A stretch of 6,422 nt of DNA from an uncultured Parabacteroides sp. (lineage in GTDB: Bacteria > Bacteroidota > Bacteroidia > Bacteroidales > Tannerellaceae). A model generated the notes under the pieces. The model was given only the letters and a program-made list of their open reading frames with translations. It had not been told where the DNA came from and made no database searches. Within the stretch, counting starts at the first letter, position 1, and each line of letters opens with the position of its first letter. A program made the position numbers and the translations under genes. Positions 1-6,000 of this stretch are shown here, one piece after another. Location of the stretch: the NCBI GenBank assembly GCA_900552415.1, contig USAD01000164.1:1-6422 (forward strand), written 5' to 3'.

Positions 1-1
1 C

Positions 2-421
2 GACGCCTATAAGGCTTATGACGAGGCGTTGAAATACAACGACAAGAACGTGGTGGTGCTCAATAACTACAGCTATTTCCTCTCGCTCGAGAAACGCGAC
101 CTGAAGAAGGCGGAGCGGATGAGTGGCCTTTGCATCAAGCTGGAGCCCGACAACGCCACCTATCTCGATACTTACGCTTGGATCTTCTTCGTGCAGGGCA
201 ATTATACCCTGGCCAAGATCTACATCGAGAGCGCCATCGAGAAGGATACGACCAACAGCGCCGAGCTGGTGGACCATTATGGCGACATCCTTTTCATGTG
301 CGGCGAGAAGGAGAAGGCGGTCGAGCAATGGAAACGTGCCAAGGAGCTGGGTAAATCGACCGAGGTGCTCGACCAGAAGATCGAGCGCCAGGAATACATC
401 GAGGATAAGGAGGCCAAATGA
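2..421 (+). CDS. TPR-repeat protein, C-terminal part (5' end outside window)
   Basis: The reading frame is open from the window edge, so the TTG at 29 is not the true start; 139 residues are visible before the TGA at 419-421. About three and a half tetratricopeptide repeats can be seen. They include units starting near V-V-L-N-N-Y (visible residues 17-51), A-T-Y-L-D-T-Y-A-W (52-86) and A-E-L-V-D-H-Y-G-D (88-121), each with the helix-turn-helix pattern of small and aromatic residues and ending in P-D-N or a similar turn. A charged tail follows (K-I-E-R-Q-E-Y-I-E-D). TPRs form protein-binding surfaces, and no catalytic motif is visible. The N-terminus is missing, so a signal peptide or lipobox cannot be judged. 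The stop codon overlaps the start of the DUF4292 gene by 4 nt, so the two are probably co-translated. From memory, Bacteroidales often carry dut, this TPR gene, DUF4292 and the EnvC-like gene in this order; dut would lie upstream. The specific role is unknown. Confidence 0.88.
   Translation, partial: DAYKAYDEALKYNDKNVVVLNNYSYFLSLEKRDLKKAERMSGLCIKLEPDNATYLDTYAWIFFVQGNYTLAKIYIESAIEKDTTNSAELVDHYGDILFMCGEKEKAVEQWKRAKELGKSTEVLDQKIERQEYIEDKEAK
407..413 (+). promoter_or_regulatory. Shine-Dalgarno-like site before the DUF4292 gene
   Basis: AAGGAGG lies inside the last codons of the TPR gene. It is 4 nt from the ATG at 418 and 10 nt from the in-frame ATG at 424. The 4-nt gap is short and the 10-nt gap is long, so it does not clearly decide between Met1 and Met3. 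Bacteroidota rely little on Shine-Dalgarno pairing, so the match may simply follow from the codons D-K-E-A. Confidence 0.4.
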
Positions 422-1263
422 TCATGAGCAGACGAGCCTGTTTTTACCTGATGAGCCTGCTGGCGGCTATGGCCTTGCTGGTGGGATGTAAGTCGTCGAA
501 AAAAGCGGTTGAGGGCGAGACCGTTCAGGAGAAATCCCGGAAGGCCCTGTTCCAGTCGCTCGAGGCGAACGCGTTCCGTTATGAGACGATGACGGCGCGG
601 CTCAACATGACCCTGCGTCTGCCGGGAAAGGAGTTGAGCTCGAGGGTAGACCTGCGCCTGGCCCGTGATAGCGTCCTCCAGTTGTCCGTGCAACCCTTCC
701 TGGGCGTGGAGCTTTTCCGTGTGGAGCTGACGACCGATAGCGTGCGGATCCTCGATCGGGTCAACAAGCGTTACCTTGTGGAGAACTATGCCAATTTCCT
801 GGCCCAGATCCAGGGCCCGAACTACTATAATTTCCAGGCTTTATTCACCAATCACCTCTTCCTTTTGGGCAAGAGGGCGGTCGGTCCCGCCGATTACCGC
901 TCGTTCGAGCTGACGCAAGAGGGAGCCTCGGCCGAGTTGGTGGCGAAAGGGCCACATGGCGTGCTCTCGACCTTCGGGATCGACCGGGGCGAGACGATCC
1001 GCTCGACGATGGTGGCCGATGCCTCGGGCGATTATGCCCTGCGTTGGGATTATGACGACTTCCGTGAGGTGGGCGATCAGCTTTTCCCGATGTTCATGAG
1101 CGCGGAATTGATGAAAGAGGGTGAGTCGCTGGGTGGATTGGATATTCGTTACTCAAGGATCAAGCTCGATGAGCCGGTCCGTTGGGATTTCTCCATTCCG
1201 GCCAAATACACCCGGGTGACGATGGCCGACCTGCTCAAGATGATCGGGAACATGAGTCGATAA
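418..1263 (+). CDS. DUF4292 family lipoprotein, possibly LolB-like
   Basis: A protein of 281 residues that begins with a lipoprotein signal: basic R5-R6, a hydrophobic stretch at about 8-22, and the lipobox L-V-G-C with the acylated cysteine at residue 24. The residues after it (K-S-S-K-K) lack the acidic run linked to surface export in Bacteroidota, so I infer a lipid-anchored protein facing the periplasm. The mature part is mostly beta-strand-like, with alternating polar and hydrophobic residues from about 50 to 120. It includes the stretch R-D-S-V-L-Q-L-S-V-Q-P-F-L-G-V-E (83-98) and then D-S-V-R-I-L-D-R (107-114). I recognise this as the DUF4292 pattern. The order of a polar strand, a 'P-x-L-G-x-E' turn and the next strand resembles LolA/LolB, which carry lipoproteins to the outer membrane; that link is inference. 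The start could be 418 (ATGA overlap) or 424. The EnvC-like gene follows after 19 nt. Confidence 0.85.
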   Translation: MIMSRRACFYLMSLLAAMALLVGCKSSKKAVEGETVQEKSRKALFQSLEANAFRYETMTARLNMTLRLPGKELSSRVDLRLARDSVLQLSVQPFLGVELFRVELTTDSVRILDRVNKRYLVENYANFLAQIQGPNYYNFQALFTNHLFLLGKRAVGPADYRSFELTQEGASAELVAKGPHGVLSTFGIDRGETIRSTMVADASGDYALRWDYDDFREVGDQLFPMFMSAELMKEGESLGGLDIRYSRIKLDEPVRWDFSIPAKYTRVTMADLLKMIGNMSR

Positions 1264-1270
1264 AGATAAT

Positions 1271-1281
1271 GAGGAGAGAGG
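1271..1281 (+). promoter_or_regulatory. Purine-rich ribosome-binding region of the EnvC-like gene
   Basis: A run of G and A (GAGGAGAGAGG) fills most of the 19-nt gap and stops just before the ATG at 1283. GAGGAG at 1271-1276 is a fair Shine-Dalgarno core 6 nt from the start codon. It supports the start at 1283, which also gives a complete signal peptide. Confidence 0.45.
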
Positions 1282-1282
1282 G

Positions 1283-2554
1283 ATGAGAAAGCTTTTGGGA
1301 TTGTTGGTCGTTTTGCTTTGGTCGGTTGGGATGGTCGCCCAGAAATCAGAGGAGGTGCGCCGTCTGGAGGCGCAACGCCAAAAGACCCTCGAGGAGATCG
1401 AGCGGACCAGCCGTTTGTTGGGCGAGACGACCAAGAGCGCCAAGAGCTCGCTCGAGCGATTGAATCTCATCTCGAAGCAGATCCTCTCCCGTAAGAAGGT
1501 GATCACCCTCTTGAACCAGGAGATTGGCGTGATCGACCAGCAGATGCGCGAGTCGCGAAACCGCCTCGACGAGCTGGGACGTGAGTTGGAACAAAAGAAG
1601 GCGGCCTACGCCAAGTCGGTCAATAGCCTCTATCGCCGGGGCGCCACCCAAGACAAGCTCCTGTTCATCCTCTCCGCCGAGAGTTTTGGCCAGTCGTTGC
1701 GCCGTATTCGTTACTTGAGGGAATATGCCGAGTGGCAAGAGCGTCAAGCCCACTCGATCATCGAGAAACGTGAGGAGATCGCTCAACAACGTCAGGCACT
1801 CGAGAAGACCCGTACGGAGAAACAGGCCCTGTTGGGTACCCGAGAGCAGGAGAGCGCTAAATTGCGGGTCGAGGAGCAGGAGCAGAAGCAGGAGGTGCAG
1901 GAGCTGAACAAGCGCAAGAGCAGCCTCACGGCTGAGCTGAAAGCCAAGAAGAAACGGGCCGACGAGCTGAACCGCCAGATCGAGAAACAGATCGCCGAGG
2001 AGATCGCCCGTGCGGAAGCCGAGGCACGTGCCGCCGAGGCGAAGCGCAAGAAGACGAACCAGCCGGCCAAGGCGGGCGAGGAGCGTGTGGCCGAGACGAA
2101 GGGTGGCTATGCCATGACCCGTGCGGAGCGTGAGCTCTCCGGTAGCTTCGTCAACAACAAGGGGCGTTTGCCCTATCCCGTGACGGGACGTCACATGGTG
2201 GTCGGCACCTTTGGCGAGCAACAACACCAGGAGCTGAAATATGTCCGTACGAACAATAGCGGTATCGATATCCGTACCAACGCCGGCGCCGATGCCCGGG
2301 CGGTCTTCAAGGGTGTCGTCACGAGAGTTTTCGTCGTGCCGGGCTACAACAATTCCGTGATCGTGCGTCATGGCAATTACCTGACCGTATATAGCAACCT
2401 CAGCCAGGTTTACGTGCAAGCGGGTGACCAGGTCAATACCCGCCAGGCACTGGGCCGTATCTTCTCCGATCCGGCCGAAGGCAACGCTACGGTCCTCCAT
2501 TTCCAACTCTGGAAAGAGAAGACGAAGCTCGACCCGCAACCCTGGCTGGAGTAG
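1283..2554 (+). CDS. EnvC-like murein hydrolase activator (coiled coil plus degenerate LytM/M23 domain)
   Basis: A 423-residue secreted protein. Residues 1-19 form a signal peptide (R2-K3, a Leu/Val core, likely cleavage after G-M-V-A before Q20). Residues about 21-260 are a long charged coiled coil, broken near 120-145 by L-S-A-E-S-F (130-135) and R-R-I-R-Y, a break typical of EnvC-type proteins. A basic linker leads to a LytM (peptidase M23) domain at about 293-423. The usual M23 zinc and catalytic set is mostly gone. H-x-G-x-D has become N325-S-G-I-D329, so only the Asp remains. The Y-x-H-L histidine is N372. In H-x-H the first His is V404 and only H406 is kept. Such domains do not cut peptidoglycan; in E. 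coli EnvC they activate amidases at the septum under FtsEX control. By homology this protein should act in the periplasm on N-acetylmuramoyl-L-alanine amidases. No amidase or ftsEX gene is in the window. The start fits the signal peptide and the purine-rich site before it. Confidence 0.9.
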   Translation: MRKLLGLLVVLLWSVGMVAQKSEEVRRLEAQRQKTLEEIERTSRLLGETTKSAKSSLERLNLISKQILSRKKVITLLNQEIGVIDQQMRESRNRLDELGRELEQKKAAYAKSVNSLYRRGATQDKLLFILSAESFGQSLRRIRYLREYAEWQERQAHSIIEKREEIAQQRQALEKTRTEKQALLGTREQESAKLRVEEQEQKQEVQELNKRKSSLTAELKAKKKRADELNRQIEKQIAEEIARAEAEARAAEAKRKKTNQPAKAGEERVAETKGGYAMTRAERELSGSFVNNKGRLPYPVTGRHMVVGTFGEQQHQELKYVRTNNSGIDIRTNAGADARAVFKGVVTRVFVVPGYNNSVIVRHGNYLTVYSNLSQVYVQAGDQVNTRQALGRIFSDPAEGNATVLHFQLWKEKTKLDPQPWLE

Positions 2555-2572
2555 CGGGAGAGGAGGCGTGAG

Positions 2573-2608
2573 GTCCCTAAATTGGATTAATAAGTCGTTA
2601 TTAGGGAC
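2573..2608 (+). terminator. Inverted repeat after the EnvC-like gene, possible terminator
   Basis: GTCCCTAA (2573-2580) and TTAGGGAC (2601-2608) are perfect 8-bp inverted arms around a 20-nt loop, starting 19 nt after the stop of the upstream gene. The sequence after the stem (AATTAATGCTTTATTT) is AT-rich but has no clean T run, so intrinsic termination would be weak. A second perfect hairpin, TAATAA (2588-2593), GTCG, TTATTA (2598-2603), shares bases 2601-2603 with the first, so the two exclude each other. The larger stem could also be an mRNA-stabilising end or a protein-binding site. Confidence 0.4.
2578..2591 (+). repeat. Direct repeat, copy 1 (TAAATTGGATTAAT)
   Basis: This 14-nt stretch matches TAAATTGGATAAAT at 2694-2707 in 13 of 14 positions, with starts 116 nt apart. 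TAGGGA follows each copy, 10 nt after this one (2602-2607) and 14 nt after the second (2722-2727). It overlaps the left arm of the inverted repeat. AT-rich repeats can arise by chance, but the shared downstream TAGGGA makes a small duplication or paired binding site possible. Confidence 0.5.
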
Positions 2609-2639
2609 AATTAATGCTTTATTTCCCCGTTTACTCAGC

Positions 2640-2647
2640 GTAATTAC
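2640..2647. other. 8-nt palindrome GTAATTAC next to a promoter-like box
   Basis: A perfect 8-nt palindrome that ends 1 nt before the promoter-like box at 2649. Its position would suit a regulator site, but a single short AT-rich palindrome is weak evidence and no partner site is visible. Confidence 0.2.
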
Positions 2648-2648
2648 T

Positions 2649-2656
2649 TACCTTCG
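2649..2656 (+). promoter_or_regulatory. Candidate Bacteroidota -7 box (TACCTTCG) upstream of the DUF2723 gene
   Basis: TACCTTCG differs from the Bacteroidota sigma-ABfr -7 consensus TAnnTTTG at one base and lies 71 nt before the ATG at 2728. No good TTTG -33 element sits at the usual spacing of about 19-21 nt; the nearest T-runs are TTTC at 2622-2625 and TTTA at 2630-2633, at wrong spacing. The site would give a leader of about 65 nt. A rival is TAAATTGG at 2694-2701, also one mismatch from consensus, which would give a leader of about 20 nt. I expect a promoter in this gap but cannot fix its position. Confidence 0.3.
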
Positions 2657-2693
2657 CGTTCGGTTTTTTCGGTTGGAATCAGGAGGTTCTTGT

Positions 2694-2707
2694 TAAATTG
2701 GATAAAT
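2694..2707 (+). repeat. Direct repeat, copy 2 (TAAATTGGATAAAT); also a possible -7 box
   Basis: The partner of 2578-2591 with one mismatch. Its first eight bases, TAAATTGG, are one base from the TAnnTTTG -7 consensus. GTTG at 2672-2675 is a poor -33 match at 18-nt spacing. The stretch from here to the ATG at 2728 is A-rich and lacks a Shine-Dalgarno site, a common form of translation start region in Bacteroidota. Confidence 0.4.
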
Positions 2708-2727
2708 CTAAAACACACTCATAGGGA

Positions 2728-5700
2728 ATGAAAAATTACAAATTGGTGAACAACGTGTTGGGATGGATCGTTTTCGCGATCGCCTCGACCGTTTATTTAA
2801 TGACAATCGAGCCCACCGCCAGCTTCTGGGATTGCGGTGAGTTCATTTCTTCTGCCTATAAGTTGGAAGTGGGGCACCCGCCCGGAGCGCCTTTCTTCAT
2901 GTTAACCGCCAACCTGTTCACGCAATTCGCGTCCGATCCCTCGAAGGTGGCGATGATGGTCAACACGATGTCGGCCCTGTTCAGTGGCCTGACGATCCTG
3001 TTCCTTTTCTGGAGCATCACCCACCTGGCCCGTCGCATCATGGTCGAGAATGTCGAGACGATCTCGATGGGACAGATGGTCACGATCATGGGTAGCGGTT
3101 TGGTAGGCGCGTTGGCCTATACCTTTAGCGACACCTTCTGGTTCAGTGCCGTCGAGGGCGAGGTATATGCCTATTCTTCCCTCTTCACGGCTTGTGTCTT
3201 CTGGCTTATCCTGAAATGGGAGGAGGTGGCGGATCAGCCACACGCGGATCGCTGGATTGTCCTGATCGCCTACTTGATGGGCTTGAGTATCGGTGTTCAC
3301 CTGTTGAACCTGTTGTGTATCCCGGCCATCGTATTGGTTTATTACTATAAGAAATTCCCGAACCCGACGATGAAGGGGACGATCGGTGCCCTCTTGGTGT
3401 CGTTCGCTATCGTCGGATTGATGATGTATGGCGTGGTGCAGGGCCTGGTGGAGATCTGCGGCTATTTCGAGCTCTTCTTCGTCAATACGCTGGGTATGCC
3501 CTACAACTCGGGCGTTTTCGTCTTTGTCATTGTCCTGGCGGCGGTTTTGCTCTGGTCCATTTGGGAGACCATGCGCGACGAGATCCATCCGATCCGTTTG
3601 AAGATCTCGTTTCTTCTCTCGATCGTCTTGCTGGGTATCCCGTTCATCGGTAGCGGTTACGTGGTGGCGGTAGTCCTGACGGCGCTCTTGGCGGCATATC
3701 TCTTCACCCGCAAGGGCGATCTGCCGCTCAAGTTGATGAATACGGTCCTGGTTTCGCTCATGGTGATCGTGATCGGTTATTCCTCATACGCGTTGACGCT
3801 GATCCGTGCGACGGCGGATACGCCGATGAACCAGAACTCGCCGAGCGATATCTTCACCCTGCGTACTTATCTGGCCCGCGAGCAATATGGTAAGACACCA
3901 TTGATCTACGGACAGACCTACGTCTCGGAGGTGAAACGCGAGAACAAGGATGGCATGTGCGTGCCGGTCAGCGAGCAGGGCGAGCCGACCTGGAGCCGTA
4001 TCATCAAGAAGGACAAGAACGAGAAGGATCGTTATTATATCTCCCGTTATGAGACGGAATACAAGTACGTGGACGAGTTGAACATGCTCTTCCCCCGTAT
4101 GTTCAGTAGCGACCCGAATCACATCAACGCCTACAAGGAATGGGCGAAGATAAAGGGCACGCCGGTCAAGTTCAACCGATGTGGCGAGACCACGACGGTG
4201 ATGAAGCCGACCTTTGGCGAGAACCTGCGCTATTTCTTCTCCTATCAGTTGAACTTCATGTACTGGCGTTATTTCATGTGGAACTTCTCCGGTCGCCAGA
4301 ACGACATACAAGGCCATGGCGAGGTGATGAACGGTAACTGGATCACCGGTATTCCTTTCATCGACGAGGCTTTGGTTGGTCCGCAAGAGGATATGCCCAG
4401 CTCGATCGCCGACAACAAGGGGCATAACGTCTATTATATGTTGCCCTTCCTGTTGGGTATCTTGGGCCTCTTCTACCAGGCGAATGCCGGGAAGCGAGGC
4501 ATCCAGACCTTCTGGATCACCTTCTTCCTCTTCTTCATGACGGGTATCGCCATCGTGCTTTACCTGAACCAGACGCCTTACCAGCCCCGTGAGCGTGATT
4601 ACGCCTACGCCGGATCCTTCTACGCCTATTGTATCTGGATCGGTTTTGGTGTCGCCGCTTTGGCCAAGGCATTGCGCCAGTATGGCAAGCTCTCGCCGAT
4701 GGTTGCCGGCTCGGTGGCTACGGTGCTTGCCCTGTTCGTGCCGATACAGATGGGCGCGCAGAACTGGGACGACCACGATCGCTCGGGCCGTTACGTCTGT
4801 CGCGACTTTGGTGCCAACTATCTTGAGTCGTGCGAGCCGAACGCGGTGATCTTCACCAATGGTGATAACGATACCTTCCCGTTGTGGTATGCCCAGGAGG
4901 TTGAGGGCATCCGGACCGATGTCCGTGTCTGCAACACGAGCTACTTGCAAACCGACTGGTACATCACCCAGATGAAGAAGCAGGCTTACGAGTCCGAGTC
5001 GTTGCCTATCTCATGGGAGCCTTCGGATTACGTACAAGGTACTCGTGACGCGGCTTACATCTTCCCGATGACCGACAAGGCGATCGACCTTGGTACGGCG
5101 CTCGATTTCGTGCGTAGCAACGATCCGAAATTCAAGAAGATCCCCGGTTATAGCCAGGAGCTGGATTATATCCCGTCGCAAAAGTTGACCTTCGACGTCG
5201 ATTCTGCCGCGGTAATGGCGGCTGGCGTGCTCGATACGGCCTACTTGCCTTACATGCAGAAGCAGATGACGATCGACCTGACCGGCAAGGATTACCTGGG
5301 CAAGCATGAGTTGATCGTTCTCGACATGTTGCGCACGAACAACTGGAAACGACCGATCTATTACGCGATCACCGTTAGTCCGGATCAGTTCGTGAAGCTC
5401 GATCCTTTCTTCCAGCAGGTCGGTATGGCTTATCATATCGTGCCTATGGAGACGAAGAACACGATTCGCTCGGTAGATACGGAAAAGATGTACGACAACG
5501 TGATGAACAAGTTCAAATGGGGTGGTGTAGACCAGCCTGGTGTTTATGTCGACGAGAACGTGATGCGTATGTGCAAGAGCTATCGTGTCGCCCTCTTCAG
5601 CAAGCTTGCCGCCGCGTTGATGTCGGAAGGCAAGAACGACAAGGCGCTCAACGTCCTCGACAAGGCGATGGCCGTGTTGCCGCCCGAGAACGTGCCGCTC

Positions 5701-5988
5701 GATTATAGCGCTCTCTCAATCGGTGAGTTCTATTACGAGTTGGGACAAAAGGAGAAGGGCGAGGCCATCTTCTCCGGTATCGCGGACGACGCCGTGCGCA
5801 CCGTCAACTGGATCTTCCGCCTCAAGCCGGGTCAGTTTGCCTCTGCCGTGGGTGACCTGGAGCATAACCTCGCCGTCTTGCAAGAGGTCTTGCGTGTCGC
5901 CAAGAAGCACGATCCTGAGCTGGCGCAAAAGTATCAGGAGGAGTTCGATAACTACCGTATGGCTTACGGTTCGATCGTGAAAGAGTGA
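2728..5988 (+). CDS. DUF2723 multi-pass membrane protein, putative GT-C O-mannosyltransferase (GT117/TMEM260-like)
   Basis: A 1086-residue protein, full length for Bacteroidales DUF2723. TM1 (about 8-27) is followed by an outer loop with the family motif D35-C-G-E38-F and H50-P-P-G-A-P. Acidic residues in the first outer loop bind donor or metal in GT-C enzymes. About nine more hydrophobic spans reach residue 358. A large hydrophilic segment (360-560) follows, with cysteines 411 and 485, and then four spans near 572-585, 594-613, 632-649 and 657-674. The conserved N-Q-T-P-Y-Q-P-R-E-R-D-Y lies at 614-625. The C-terminal region, probably periplasmic, holds N-G-D-N-D-T-F-P (711-718), R-P-I-Y-Y (875-879) and two TPR-like units (about 952-985 and 992-1022). 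Human TMEM260 of this family is a protein O-mannosyltransferase; a lipid-linked sugar donor and periplasmic protein acceptors are inferred here. The ATG at 2728 places TM1 at the N-terminus. Tandem stops (TGA TAA) end the gene, and a deacetylase starts 12 nt later. Confidence 0.88.
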   Translation: MKNYKLVNNVLGWIVFAIASTVYLMTIEPTASFWDCGEFISSAYKLEVGHPPGAPFFMLTANLFTQFASDPSKVAMMVNTMSALFSGLTILFLFWSITHLARRIMVENVETISMGQMVTIMGSGLVGALAYTFSDTFWFSAVEGEVYAYSSLFTACVFWLILKWEEVADQPHADRWIVLIAYLMGLSIGVHLLNLLCIPAIVLVYYYKKFPNPTMKGTIGALLVSFAIVGLMMYGVVQGLVEICGYFELFFVNTLGMPYNSGVFVFVIVLAAVLLWSIWETMRDEIHPIRLKISFLLSIVLLGIPFIGSGYVVAVVLTALLAAYLFTRKGDLPLKLMNTVLVSLMVIVIGYSSYALTLIRATADTPMNQNSPSDIFTLRTYLAREQYGKTPLIYGQTYVSEVKRENKDGMCVPVSEQGEPTWSRIIKKDKNEKDRYYISRYETEYKYVDELNMLFPRMFSSDPNHINAYKEWAKIKGTPVKFNRCGETTTVMKPTFGENLRYFFSYQLNFMYWRYFMWNFSGRQNDIQGHGEVMNGNWITGIPFIDEALVGPQEDMPSSIADNKGHNVYYMLPFLLGILGLFYQANAGKRGIQTFWITFFLFFMTGIAIVLYLNQTPYQPRERDYAYAGSFYAYCIWIGFGVAALAKALRQYGKLSPMVAGSVATVLALFVPIQMGAQNWDDHDRSGRYVCRDFGANYLESCEPNAVIFTNGDNDTFPLWYAQEVEGIRTDVRVCNTSYLQTDWYITQMKKQAYESESLPISWEPSDYVQGTRDAAYIFPMTDKAIDLGTALDFVRSNDPKFKKIPGYSQELDYIPSQKLTFDVDSAAVMAAGVLDTAYLPYMQKQMTIDLTGKDYLGKHELIVLDMLRTNNWKRPIYYAITVSPDQFVKLDPFFQQVGMAYHIVPMETKNTIRSVDTEKMYDNVMNKFKWGGVDQPGVYVDENVMRMCKSYRVALFSKLAAALMSEGKNDKALNVLDKAMAVLPPENVPLDYSALSIGEFYYELGQKEKGEAIFSGIADDAVRTVNWIFRLKPGQFASAVGDLEHNLAVLQEVLRVAKKHDPELAQKYQEEFDNYRMAYGSIVKE

Positions 5989-6000
5989 TAATGTGATATT

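Noticed and set aside
123..491. 122-residue plus-strand open frame across the TPR/DUF4292 junction
   Set aside because: Out of frame with both real genes; Ser/Arg/Pro-rich composition typical of a shifted reading.
1873..1911. GAGCAG-rich short tandem pattern
   Set aside because: It encodes E-Q-E-Q-K-Q-E within the coiled coil; low complexity from protein composition, not a repeat element.
1346..2539. 397-residue open frame on the minus strand opposite the EnvC-like gene
   Set aside because: It is a mirror of coiled-coil codons: GAG/CAG runs read in reverse give long Leu-rich stretches. It has no recognisable domain, while the plus-strand protein has a signal peptide and family motifs.
2614..2643. 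9-codon ORF as a functional leader peptide
   Set aside because: Too short to support as a gene. It has no run of one amino acid that would suggest attenuation and no Shine-Dalgarno site. Kept only as part of the repeat-layout finding.
2424..2696. 90-residue plus-strand frame running from the EnvC-like gene into the intergenic gap
   Set aside because: It starts out of frame inside a supported gene and has no domain or start signal.
2902..3588. 228-residue minus-strand open frame inside DUF2723
   Set aside because: Shadow of the membrane-protein codons, very rich in His, Gln, Asp and Arg, with no plausible start context.
3784..4950. 388-residue open frame on the minus strand inside DUF2723
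   Set aside because: It follows from GC-rich third positions in a well-supported plus-strand gene; the composition is rich in His, Arg and Val with no domain.
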